The notes under the pieces are model-generated. The model was not told where the DNA came from and did no database searches. It saw only the letters and a program-made list of their open reading frames with translations. A program made the translations under genes and the position numbers. A DNA stretch of 64,000 nucleotides from Brachypterus glaber (taxonomy: Eukaryota; Arthropoda; Insecta; Coleoptera; Kateretidae): the NCBI GenBank assembly GCA_958510825.1, contig OY294044.1:73296095-73360094 (forward strand). Reading direction: 5' to 3'. Every line of letters starts with the position of its first letter. The stretch's first letter is position 1. Positions 44,184-54,611 of this stretch are shown here, piece by piece.

Positions 44184-44645
44184 CTTTGTTATAGTTTGAT
44201 GCACGGATTTGTAGCTATGGGAAATATGGGAGGCATAGCGTAGTGGCTAGCGCGTATGCATAGCAAGTCTACTAGCGTGAGTTCGATTCTCACTGGCGCC
44301 AATTTGCCTTTTTCAGTTAATTAATAATTGAAATTTGGCAAAGGCGATAAGTGAAACGGACACTCCCTAGAAACTGGTTCGGAAGTCAGTATAAGCCGGT
44401 GGTTCCCTCTACTACTAGCCCACACAAGTCCTGGACTTAGGGGATGCTTAATTAAGTAGAATAGTACGAGGTTAAACAAACAAACAAACAAACAAACAAA
44501 CAAATAAACAAATGTTTGGAATGTGTGTGCAAGTGGGAGGCCCGTTGTAGGCACGCACGCCTTATAACGCTCTTCACGGAAAGAAGAGAGCGCGAATGAT
44601 TCTTCCCCTTTCATAGGAGACTTTCTTTCATGCGAAGAATTATAT
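44184..44645 (-). repeat. GC-richer dispersed repeat, copy interrupted by a SINE
   Basis: Two halves, 44184-44226 and 44512-44645, join to give the complement of 20008-20185. The uninterrupted copy at 20.1 kb shows the original sequence across the insertion point. Confidence 0.85.
44228..44511 (+). mobile_element. tRNA-headed SINE, copy 2
   Basis: The head (44228-44300) carries box A TAGCGTAGTGG (44236-44246) and box B GTTCGATTC (44281-44289), 45 bases apart, a standard internal pol III promoter. The body (CGGACACTCCCTAGAAACTG, GCCGGTGGTTCCCTCTA, TCCTGGACTTAGGGGATGC) is shared with the other two copies, and the 3' tail is (AAAC)n at 44474-44511. SINEs have no proteins and use LINE machinery; which LINE is not evident here. 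The 97-codon minus-strand ORF is a shadow. Confidence 0.92.
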
Positions 44646-46729
44646 AACCAGAATTAAAAAACCCTTTTAATAATGTATTACATGACCCACATTCCCATTT
44701 AGGATTTGCGAACTGGTATCTGGTGGTGGGGGTAGTTACATCAATTATTGGTTACATGTCAAAAGATGTCCCCCTTAAAACAAAAATTGACCTATCTCGG
44801 CGTTTTTTCGAAAACTCATTAGTTTCGATTTTATCCAAGGTTAAAGTTTTCGTTGGATCACCCGGTATATTTTTCTAATTAAACATTTAGTATTTATTTG
44901 AATACCCATGAATTATAAATTTCAAAAATTTATTGTATTTTTGTTTGTAGTTTGTTCAAATAGGTATTGCAATTGTTTGCTTAACTTTTATGGTTTGTTT
45001 ATTTAATTTGTTTTATTAAAAGTCAAGCTCTGTGATACAAAGAAAATTCAATCTTGATCATAAAAGTAAAATAGCTTTTATTTTTGCATAAATTTTCATT
45101 AATTTCAAAAAAAATTCAAAACTACGTGTTAAAACTGCGGCGATATGCCATCGTAGTATTTTAAACTAAACCAGCTAAAACATACTACCTTTCTATATCG
45201 GTGGCAAAATATTTATATCGCTATATCTCAAAAACTAAATGCTTTAGAATGGACAGAAGTCGTTAGGCAACATAAATTTAGGTCTTCAATATCAATCCAA
45301 AAAGAAAATCCCCTAAAAATATTATATTTGGATTTTATCACAGTGCAACACAAAATGTGCATGATATTCAAAATTATTAAAGAATACATAAAACAGCTTA
45401 TTAAACAAGTACAAAATCTTCACACACAACAGGGTATTATCAATGACTGTAAAATTAAGGAGTAGGGCATAAGTTCCCTAGGAAACTTTAGACCTACTGT
45501 ACACATAGCTGTGTTATAAAAATTAAAAAAAAATAGTTTTTTACTTAAAAAGAAACAAATATCTTACCTTCATGTAATTTAAAATATAATCTAAAATGTT
45601 AGTTTTACCTAAAATATGCAAAATTTTATTTCAAAAAAATAATAATTATACTTTTATTTCTTTCTGTAGAACTTCTCTCTTTATCTAATCTAAATAGGCC
45701 GCAGTCCATTGTGTTTGAGTTTTTAAATTAGGGTCAATAATAAGCGAGTTATCGACTAATATATTTGTTTTTGTCCCCTCTGATCCCCTTACCCTCCCGC
45801 ATTAATTTTATTTCACGTGTCAGAAACAACAAAGATTCTGAACTTTTGACGAAAAGCATTTTTAAATTCGAAATTCCGTTCTAAAGTTAAAGGTTTACTG
45901 GCAGACGTACAAACAGACCGAGATTTTTTTAACACCAAATTTTTGCATTTTCTCGACATTACATGAGATCAATATTTTTAACTTTTTCGGCCTTTTTGAA
46001 TCAAGGGTGCAGCCACCCGTAATACGCAAATCCATTCTGGTAGGGGATTTATGTAAAATTAATTCGGCTCAAAAATAAGGAAGATGTCCGGAAAAATCTA
46101 GCTTGTTAATGTAATACTCCATCACAGTGGAATTTTCGAAACTAAAGTTGGCCACATACACTAGGGTGACCCAACAAAATTTCAAATTGAAAAATTTGGA
46201 GGTCTCACCCCTTAAATTTGTTCATTGTTGTAAGAGTATCATCTCTGAATTTTTTCATAATTTTTGAAAAGAATCTAGAGGTCGCTCACAACCATTTTTT
46301 AAAAAGATGTGTTTCTTAACCTATTTTATTTTTTTTTAAGGCCGAAGGATTTTATTTAAATCTTTTTAACACTGCACGGTATAAAGGGATAGCAAATGGA
46401 TAACCTCAAAAAAAAAATCAGAAAGTTTTCTTTTAAAATGGCGGAGCTGTGCCTTTTTAAGTTTGAAAATCCACATTTTAGGCGTAATGACAGGAAGAAA
46501 ATTTGTTTTTTCATTGTCTTAAAACATTTTGGTTTTAGCCCAATATATCCCCACATAAAAACTACTATAATATTTTTTATTGGATATACGGGGTTTCCAG
46601 AAAAAAATAATATATAAAAATTAAAGAATATGCCTGTAAAAATATCAAGATAAGTTATAAAACAATTTATATCATTTTGCTATGAAAAAAATATAAAAGT
46701 TGGTTTGACATATTAAAAATAATCTTCCG
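44646..46729. other. unassigned sequence
   Basis: About 2 kb with no recognisable gene. TTGGATCACCCGGTATA at 44853 resembles 6305 and may be a repeat end. 45880-45935 carries a weak copy of the GACAGACC formula. Two overlapping opposite-strand ORFs at 46356-46617 have no family features. Confidence 0.35.
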
Positions 46730-46904
46730 AATTACACATGATTCTTCGAATTATCGGGAAAAATTCACAGTTTTCATTCAAATTTGCTGTCAAAGCAAAT
46801 AATTACCCCTGCAGGGCGATGCCCCGGTCGTAATTATTTCCAGACAGTGAATTTTCATGAAAACAGCGAATTTTCCAGCATAATTCTCAGCCTCTTGTGT
46901 AATT
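46730..46904. mobile_element. 175-bp palindromic MITE, full copy
   Basis: AATTACACATGATTCTTCGA...TTTGCTGTC pairs with GACAGTGAATTTTC...CTCTTGTGTAATT. The centre is GC-rich (GGGCGATGCCCCGG). The deleted relative is at 6385-6523. Confidence 0.8.
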
Positions 46905-47587
46905 ATATATGAAAATTAAGTCGAAATAACTAATAATATAAATGTTTTGTCTAAAAAATAGGCTACTTTTGAATTTGTTACGTAATAACGAACGCCACTG
47001 TAATTATTTTTTTATAATTATTTAAGTAATCTTATCATCATTATCATTAAATATCTGGGAAAATTCTGTGAAATTTTCATAAAAAAATATTAACTAACAA
47101 TAAGGCCGTGACCACTTTTCGGTCCAAAAATGCCACTGTGCAGCAGCTTTACAGCACAGGACTATTATACGTTTACTACGGACCCCAAAAAATTAGAAAT
47201 GCCCCAAATCAAAACATTTTATATACAACTCTAAGCCACTCTGTAAGTTGTCTGTAGGTTGTCCCTCTTTCCTTCCGTCCATCCATCTGCTCATCGTCCG
47301 TCTGTCTGTCTGTCCGTCGGACTGTCCATCTGTACGTTATGATATGCTCGATAATTTAAAAAAAATCGGATTGACAAATTATTAGAAAAATTCAGTACTG
47401 CTCAGGGCCCAAACCCCGTTAAAATTAAAGAGAATTCTACCAAAAATAAAAAAGCAGAAGGAAAAGTGGGATCGACGTACTTATCATAATGACCATCATT
47501 AAAATTAATCCCAATGGGTCATGTGATCTTGTTTTCCTTGATTTACTGGTAAATTTTATACCAACAATTTAATCAGCGTGACCCCAT
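46905..47587. other. unassigned sequence with CTGTC/CCGTC tract
   Basis: 47273-47335 is a pyrimidine-rich tract (TCCGTCTGTCTGTCTGTCCG), followed by GATATGCTCGATAATTT. On the minus strand this is the GACAGACGG formula seen elsewhere. No gene. Confidence 0.45.
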
Positions 47588-48770
47588 TAGTAATAATAAT
47601 AATAATCATCTTTATTTTAAACTGCCACAAATATAAATACAGTGGGTAAAAACAGGTCAAAGAGAAACATAATAAATAATTTAAAAATACACCTAAAATA
47701 AGAATATAAAATAGTTATACAATATTTATAATAAAAAAATTAAAATATAATTTAAAAAAAATCTACATAAATTTAATCTAAATAAATTATAGTTTAAACC
47801 AGAAACACGTTTAAAATCTAGGTAAATATAATTTAAATCAGTAAAAGACAAAGAGACCGTCTATCTTCTTGAATGATTTAAAAATTCATCAATGGTATAT
47901 GGCTCTATACCAACAATAAAATTAAAGCCATTTAAAGGTTCTTAAATTTGTTAAAGTTTTTATATCTGCTGGAAGACAGTTAAAAAATTTCAAGCTCATA
48001 TAACATGGACTGTTTTCAGATAAACAAAGTCGATGCCTTGGAAACTTGTAGTCATTATAATGACGGGTGACATGTTCATGTTCCCTCTTAAAGTCCTCAA
48101 ACTTATCCTTATACTTAAAATTAAACATCAGACATTCAAAAATATATAATCCAACCAAGGTTAAAAAGTTATTTTCTTTAAATTTAGTACGACATGAATC
48201 ATTAGTACGTAGACCAATGATCGTTCTTAGTACCTGCTTTTGAATTGTAAATATCCTTTTAATTTCTCCAGCCCTACCCCAAAACAAAATGCCAAATTTT
48301 AGTTTTGATATAAAACTGCCATAGTACACTGTCTTTAGCGTAGCATGTGAGACATAGTTTTTAATCACTCTTATGCTATATGAAACGGAATTTAGCCTTT
48401 TTGATAAGTCCTCTATATGCTCGGACCAGTCAAAAACAGCATCTGTTACCACACCAAGAAATTTGACACTTGACTCCAGATTGATTTGTTTGTTTTCAAT
48501 GCTAAGTGTGCGTATGTTTTGTGCTCTATTTGTTCTAAAAATAATAAAATTTGTTTTACACTCATTTAGAATCAAATTGTTTTCCACAAGCCAATTTTTT
48601 ATTTTGACGAACAGTCTTGTTGCCTCTTCCTCCAAAACATTTAAATTTTTTGCTCTTATAAGCACTTTAGCGTCATCAGCAAAGTTTATCATCATATGAC
48701 TTCTAATAATTAAAATGATATATATGTCATTAATAAATATAATAAACAGCAAAGGACCTATGATCCCCAT
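47588..48770 (-). mobile_element. 5'-truncated non-LTR retrotransposon (jockey/BS-like), copy 3
   Basis: Minus strand; the 3' end is AATAAAGATGATTATTATTA at 47588-47612, an ATT-repeat tail typical of such LINEs. The 5' end is lost where the 48770-48940 MITE begins. Same subfamily as the 5.3-6.2 kb copy. Confidence 0.85.
47861..48770 (-). pseudogene. non-LTR reverse transcriptase, C-terminal two-thirds of palm to end
   Basis: The frame starts inside the block GIIGPLLFIIFINDI and keeps INFADDAKVLI, the catalytic FADD box, about 35 residues in. Then come NWLVENNLILNECKTNFIIF, SVKFLGVVTDAVFDWSEHI, FWGRAGEIKRIFTIQKQVLRTI and PCYMSLKFFNCLPADIKTL, matching the 5.3-kb copy in order. It runs to TAA at 47922, but the next frame continues with YTIDEFLNHSRR to TAG at 47861-47863, the same FYSxxEFL ending as the 5.3-kb copy, so a single indel lies near 47920-47945. 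RT blocks upstream of GVPQG and the endonuclease are missing. Confidence 0.9.
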
Positions 48771-48940
48771 AGTAGATTTTACATCTACGTGCGTTAAAAA
48801 CTGTACTTTTTTAGTTGATAGCTCTATTTTTTTTAAGTTTTAATCGTTGACTATTAATGGTCAATAATTTTAAATTTAAAAAAAAGAACTGTCAATAAAC
48901 ATAGTGAAGTTTTTTAACGCCCGTAGAAATTAATCTACTA
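48770..48940. mobile_element. 171-bp palindromic MITE at the LINE 5' breakpoint
   Basis: TAGTAGATTTTACATCTACG...GCGTTAAAAAACT pairs with its complement ending TAATCTACTA. It begins exactly where RT homology stops. Confidence 0.75.
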
Positions 48941-49069
48941 AATGTCACGCTAAATTTGATACACATCATCATTAGCAACTTATAATTACCTAACTAGAGT
49001 TTTTATGGGTCTAGCTCTAGGTAAACCATATACCATCCCACACTTCTCCCCTGTGGAAAACGTATTACA

Positions 49070-49523
49070 TCCGCATTTAGTGCTACTAAGAGTGCCGATG
49101 TGTTGAAATCTTCGCCGAAAATTCAACATCTTTGACTATTTTTTTTTTCACATTTCTCCAAGGTTTAAACCTTTCTGAGTCAAAATCAGTAAAAATCAAT
49201 TTTGCATCAGTCTGTCTGTCTGTCTCTGGTTGTCTGTAAACTCGATAACTCCATATCGACAAGCGGTTTTTTGCTTATTGTTTCTTATCGTATTTCGAAG
49301 AGCTGATTAGATTTTGGGGGTAAACGATTAGGGGTAAAACTCCTATTTTTAGCGTTTTTTTAATTATAATTAAGGCAATAACTATTGTATTTTATTAATT
49401 TAGCACTTATATGAAAGATAATTTTAAATTGGTCAAAAAATGTTACAAACTATTTTTTCCTAAAATGTATTGTTTTCGGGGTATTGTCGTTTAAAGCATT
49501 AAAATGTTGTTTTGGCATGTCTC
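49070..49523 (-). repeat. interspersed repeat with CGGCACT hairpin, copy 2
   Basis: Complement of 14597-14992. It retains a CTGTC tract (49206-49227) and AACTCGATAACTCCATATCGAC, lost or altered in the 14.6-kb copy. Confidence 0.75.
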
Positions 49524-49529
49524 ACTTCA

Positions 49530-49667
49530 GGCCTATCCAGAAGCTTACATAAGAACATAAAACGTACGAATGCGATTCCTTGATTGGCTTACAAGATACA
49601 TGGCGGCACATCAAGCCAATGACGGTATCGTATTGTTATGTACTATGTTGTTATGCGGAATATGCCC
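49530..49667. mobile_element. MITE related to the TTAG element at 34.0 kb
   Basis: TTGGCTTACAAGATACATGG, CGGCACATCAAGCCAATGAC and TATCGTATTGTTATGTACTA match the complement of 34045-34190. Terminal repeats are diverged. Confidence 0.75.
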
Positions 49668-49680
49668 GTATTTATACCCC

Positions 49681-50290
49681 GAATTATAACTTTTTTGCCC
49701 CAAGCTTTCTTCTGTGTTACTTTTTTGTGGTTTTATTATCAGAATAGTATTCCTCAGGTACATGTAAAAGGTACTCTTGTTGTAATACAGTAGGGTTAAA
49801 CGTTTTCGAGAAAAATAGAATTAAAGTAGAAATTTCGAGAAGCAAAACTTAAAAACTAAAATGTTAAAAAATAGAATTTTAATGATGCAGGACAATTCTA
49901 AATCAAAAGCTAAGAAAAAAGTTTCTATACATATATGTAGTTCGAAAAATCGCTTTTAAAGCTACTATACCCTTTCAAAATTAAGCCTTTTTAGGCCCAT
50001 AGCTTCCTTAAGATTGATTTTTGGAAGTGTCTGTATATAAAGTTTTTTTTCTTAGTTTTTCATGTGCATTCATGCATCATTGAAATTTTGGTTTTAAATA
50101 TTTTAGTATTTAATTTTTCATCTCGAAACGTCAAACTTTACCTTCAAATAAATGTTGCCCGTAAACGGTTAATCCTACGCTATTACAACACGTAACTTTT
50201 ATGTATTTGTACCTGAGGAATACTATTCTAATAACAAATCTACAAAAAAGTTACACAGAAAAAAGTTTGGGGCAAAAAAGTGATAAAGCC
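49681..50290. mobile_element. foldback element, TTTGGGGCAAAAA family, copy 1
   Basis: Left TTTTTTGCCCCAAGCTTTCTTCTGTGTTAC-like and right GTTACACAGAAAAAAGTTTG/GGGCAAAAAA are inverted. AGGTAC..GTAAAAGGTAC and CTCAGG/CCTGAGGAATACTATTCT also pair. The centre has CCATAGCTTCCTTAAG. Confidence 0.75.
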
Positions 50291-50330
50291 TCCCATTTCG
50301 GACGCTCCTGGTTGAAGTACCATAATAGAA

Positions 50331-50465
50331 AGGGTTCCTGGGTTATTAAATAAAAATCGAATTTTTGGAACCCCTTTTAAGGGGCGTAGCTCCCTTACGA
50401 GTCGTTTTAGGACATATGTTTATAGGAAGTTTTTTCACAGTTTTGTTCTATGCATCCCGTATGTG
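50331..50465 (+). repeat. CGTAGCTCCCTTA repeat, copy 2
   Basis: GGGTTATTAAATAAAAATCG, GGGGCGTAGCTCCCTTACG, GGACATATGTTTATAGG; order as at 13.9, 55.9 and 63.8 kb. Confidence 0.65.
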
Positions 50466-50785
50466 AAGTTTGGCCAAGCATTTTTCCTCCCCTTTTCGTC
50501 ATAGCTTTCTCACTGTGTGTCAGACTATAATGAGAAGCATTGCACGATTAGTTCTTTTATGGTATTAATATGTACAATCCAATATAAAAATTGTGAAAAT
50601 ACAATATTTTCAACTAGTAAACAAGTCGAGAATTTTTAATTTTTACAATTTAATAACTTATAACTGATTTTTCTGCTCAAAAGTTAAAAAAAAAATAATA
50701 TTTTTTTAAAGGTACAAAGAGACAGACAGAAAAATTTAGTTAAATATATAAGTGTATATGCCAGGCACAACTATAATACAATATA

Positions 50786-51444
50786 CAGAGCGGCGGTCCA
50801 AAAGTCACCCCCCCCCTCTTAACTTTTGAACCAGTTGAGATATCGACTTCAAATTTGGACTTTTATGTTTTAGCATATATTTAATACTTTCAGCTCTTAA
50901 AATGTGGGCAGGGGGGCATGGGGCACATTTTTTTTAATGGAAAGGTGGATCGTGTAATACATCATTTTAAATCTTATAAAATTCTCCATTTAACTCCATA
51001 TTTTAAAATTTAAAAATAAAAAAAAATTGGGTTTAAAATGGGGTTGAAAATGGGTATTAATGTCAAAATTCCTCTAAAAAAAACAAATAATTTTTTAAAA
51101 ATGCCTAATTTCATCATAAAAAAATGTTAATTATACTTTTAAACTAATTTTAGTTGTCATAAATAAAAATTTATAAAAACTTAAAAAATCGAATGTTTTA
51201 GCACAAAAAATTGAAAAATCAAAACCTTAAAAAACATTATTAAAAAATTTAAATATTTTAGTTTAAATAGAGAATTTTATAAGCTTCGATGTATCACACG
51301 ACCCCCCTTTCCATTTAAAAAATTGTCCCCCCATGCCCCCCTGCCCACATTTTAAGAGCTGAAAATATCAAATATATGCTAAAAGATAGTTTAAGTTGTC
51401 TTATTTAAGAGTTCTAAATTTGAAGTGAATTTTGGACCGCACTG
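50786..51444. mobile_element. GGTCC-family element, complete copy 4
   Basis: 659 bp with TA at 50784-50785 and 51445-51446. Ends CAGAGCGGCGGTCCAAAAGT and TTTTGGACCGCACTG. Arms of ~320 bp invert on one another (GTTGAGATATCGACTTCAAA, GCATATATTTAATACTTTCA, AAAATGTGGGCAGGGGGGCA, TTTAGTTG(A/T)). No coding; mariner-like by its TA target. Confidence 0.85.
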
Positions 51445-51969
51445 TATTTATATAACAATATATTTATTGTTTCAGTAAAAGAATATTCTATAGAACTTCG
51501 TTCACGTTTTACATAAAATATCTAAATAAGATGTAAATATTACTATGTAGACAAAACATAAGAGATCAATCGTTCAATGATTGATATGTACTTTTATAAA
51601 ATAAACATACTGCCAAGCTGCTGACTTTATCTCTCTTCGGGTTAAAAGAAAAATATTTCAAAGATATGTACTTCGTAAATATGAACTCAATTTTCTTTAT
51701 AAACTATGTTTTGCCTTATGTATACTGCATATACTTACGGCTCTTTTAGAAAGTTCTACCCTAAATAACTCTTGAATGAAAAGACATATAAGTTTCCTGA
51801 AAAAAGTAATTTAATTTTGTCTATTTAAATTTTTTTTCCTGGGTGGAGGTGTGTGTGTGTGTGTAAAGAAACTTTAAAAGTAAAGTCCAGGTAGAACCTA
51901 ACTAAGTTGACGCTCATTTTTTTTTTGTATTATGGTTAGTAAAATAAATATAATTTCTTGTGTAAAGTT
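51445..51969. other. unassigned sequence
   Basis: Contains a (GT)n run at 51849-51864. No gene. Confidence 0.4.
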
Positions 51970-52390
51970 CACTGTAAAAAGTAAACTGAATATTCAGTTA
52001 CAAGTGGAGAGGAAATCGAAAGTTATTATCCTATACAATTCTACTTTAATGTTTCTTAAAAACACGCAACATTTTATGTCCGTCCTTAAATATAAAAGTA
52101 CGTGACTTTAGGACTATAGTATTTTTACAAAAATTTAAGTACATCCTAACTTCCTATCCATTTGTAACTGAATATTTAGTTACAAATGGATAGGATACAA
52201 ATGTACTTTAATTTTTGTTAAAAACGGTATAGTTCTTAAAAACGCTACAGTTCTAAAGTCACTTACGTATTTAAGGACGGACATGAAATGTTGCGTGTTT
52301 TTAACAAAAATTAAAGTGCAATTGTATAGGATAATAACTTCCGATTTCCTATCCATTTGTAACTGAATATTCAGTTTACTTTTTACAGTG
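51970..52390. mobile_element. 421-bp near-perfect palindrome
   Basis: Ends CACTGTAAAAAGTAAACTGA and its complement. GTAACTGAATATTCAGTTAC-type palindromes occur at both ends and at the centre (52164-52183). Arms share ATAGGATAATAACTT(C/T)CGAT, AACACGCAACATTT and TAAGGACGGACAT. The 78-codon ORF ending at 52180 is palindrome sequence, not a gene. Confidence 0.85.
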
Positions 52391-52647
52391 TTGACTACCC
52401 TGTATTTCAAATTCAATTAAAATTAATTCAACTAAAACATTATTTTGATATTTAAAATAAATCCAAATAATTTTAGAAAATCAAGAAAAAAAATAGCAGA
52501 AAGAAAAAGAAATGTCCCAAAAAAGAAAACTAAAGCATCAATAATAAATATTTTGTTAAAATTAAGCAATATAACGCAGTGCTCAAAAAGATTTTCATAG
52601 TAAACGATAAACGAAATATTTTCGGCAAAATACTTTGGTTAAAATAA
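52391..52647. other. unassigned sequence
   Basis: AT-rich; nothing recognised. Confidence 0.3.
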
Positions 52648-53559
52648 TAGGGGAGACTGTTGTACCTTGATCATAGTGTACCCCGTCAGTTTCTTGACAG
52701 ATGCTGCAATCTACGTGACAAAACTGTACTATGACAATTTTTACTCAATAGAGTGCAAGCAAGTGGGAGAGTGGTTGTCCATGTGCTATTGTTTTTGAGT
52801 ATTTTTTAGCTCAAAAAGTAACAACTATTGGTTTTACCGTTTATTTTTTTACAAGTTGACGATTGTGCTTTTGTTTTAAATCACATTCATTCAGGAATCG
52901 CTGCTTATTAGTAAGTAATTTGTTATGCCATATTTCAGTTTTAAATATAACCTAGAATGTTAAGAAGGTTACGTTTGGAAAAACGCACCATCATGTACCT
53001 TGGATCAAAACAACGTCCTGTACCACTGATCAATGATTATAGCTAGACTTTTCTAACTTTAAAGTTAAATGATTTAGTAAACTAATTTTGAGTAAAATTT
53101 AATTTACATAGCTAATTTTTCTATTGTCTTTTAATTTTAGGTTATAAATTTCATATTGTAACTTTTTGTACACATTCCAAATGAAAATTAGGGTATACTT
53201 TAACACAATATTGCAATCTTATTTCTTTTTGTAATGAAACAATAAAATACAAATTTCTGTATAAAAATGTTGTTTTTAATACATATTATCTTCCTTGTAG
53301 ATTCATAACGCTGATGATCCAAGGTAAACTAGTATGTGATCAATGGTACATTATGGTCTTGTACCATTGATCACATTACAATAAAATATAAATATATTTT
53401 TTTTCTATAACTGTTTAATATTTAAATTCTCAAAAAATAAATAGTGTGTAGGAATAATTGTGTTATCAGGAGAGACTCTTTCCGTTGTTATATTTTAAAA
53501 AATGGCTTTTAGAAAAATATAAAAGTAAATTCTGATCCAAGGTACAAAAATCTCCCCTA
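52648..53559. mobile_element. TIR element with repeated GTACCTTGATCA motif
   Basis: Ends TAGGGGAGACTGTTGTACCT and GGTACAAAAATCTCCCCTA; TA may be the target duplication. The motif GTACC(T/A)(T/C)(T)G(G)ATCA recurs at 52662, 52995, 53020, 53314 (inverted), 53338 (inverted), 53361 and 53534 (inverted). No coding region, so presumably non-autonomous. Confidence 0.75.
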
Positions 53560-53980
53560 CTGGTCCATTATTTTATTTAAAAAGTATAATTATAATTTTA
53601 GGTATTACCACCTCAGGAAATGTAGTTTTTTAAATAGCAAATTAGGAATAAAAAACTTACTTTATTTATAATTTTAAACAAACTTTCACTTTTTACATTT
53701 TCTTTTAATTATTTGTACGACGTAAAAAAATAATTAAATCTAGGGGAAGGAATACCGCGCAGAGGGTGAGTCTAAAATATTAAAAACTATTTTAAAAAAC
53801 AAATCGTTGGGCCATATCGTAATACATCTGTGAGATTGCAACCTGGGATTGTAATAAGCTTTTTTTTTTAATTTTTTAATTCTGTTTTTTAAAATATAAT
53901 ATTACTTGAAACTATGGTCTGTTTTTCCAAGCAAGAATTAAAATTTAAATTAAATTAAAAATCGCACAGTAATGGTTATT
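53560..53980. other. unassigned; start of a possible relative of 20.3 kb
   Basis: GGGGAAGGAATACCGCGCAG (53742) and GAGATTGCAACCTGGGATTG (53831) resemble phrases at 20.33-20.50 kb. Confidence 0.35.
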
Positions 53981-54094
53981 TATGGTACTAGTGGGTAAAG
54001 TAAGATATTGCCCATGAGAAAATTAACCTGCGAGGAGTCAGCCAAGCAGGTTAATTTTCGAGAGGGCAATATCGGTTTACCCATGAGTGCCATA
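53981..54094. mobile_element. 114-bp perfect-looking hairpin
   Basis: TATGGTACTAGTGGGTAAAG, GATATTGCCC and AAAATTAACCTGC on the left pair with GCAGGTTAATTTTC, GGGCAATATC and GGTTTACCCATGAGTGCCATA on the right, loop near 54036. Confidence 0.75.
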
Positions 54095-54611
54095 CAAGGT
54101 TTTATCCAATAAATAGCTTAGGAATTCATATTTTTATTAAAAATTTTAATGACATTTACAAGAAAATAATTTGACAAGTGACAGTTGAGTGGGTAAAATA
54201 AATAATTATACATTCAATAAAGTAAAAGCCACGCGGGGGTTATTATTGAGTTTATCTATTTAAAATAAAGCTGGTAATTGTCTTATTATCTGTATGTATT
54301 GGATAAATATTTTTATTCACAACCATTTAGTAACTGGCTAATTACATATATACATAAAAGTTGAAAAATTAATTATTATTAACCAAAACCAAAACCCAAA
54401 AAGTTAGAAACACCTCATTTCCCTCCCTTGGTCGGGAAGGCTCTTGAAGCTAACTTCACGTATGTCACTTGTCAAAAACTTATAACTGTTAAACCTTATA
54501 GTACCTACACCTGCGCGGATTTCCATACAAGCTGTGCGGAATTATATATAAGGGGGAATTCGGCGCAAATATATCTTCATTTACTTATTTTAGCCAGGAG
54601 CGTGTGAATCT
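54095..54611. other. unassigned sequence
   Basis: CTGCGCGGATTTCC (54512) and AAGGGGGAATTCGG (54550) may continue the similarity to 20.9-21.05 kb. No gene. Confidence 0.3.

Noticed and set aside
44228..44300. True tRNA gene
   Set aside because: Boxes A and B are good, but the same head and an identical non-tRNA body occur at three loci with 3' tails, which is a SINE.
44321..44614. 97-codon minus-strand ORF
   Set aside because: It lies across the SINE and its host repeat; the part within the SINE recurs at 57311-57556 because the SINE recurs. Not a gene.
48373..48699. 108-codon plus-strand ORF
   Set aside because: Antisense shadow of the reverse transcriptase at 47861-48770.
52180..52416. 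78-codon minus-strand ORF
   Set aside because: It coincides with the right arm of the 421-bp palindrome; palindromic arms give paired ORFs by symmetry.
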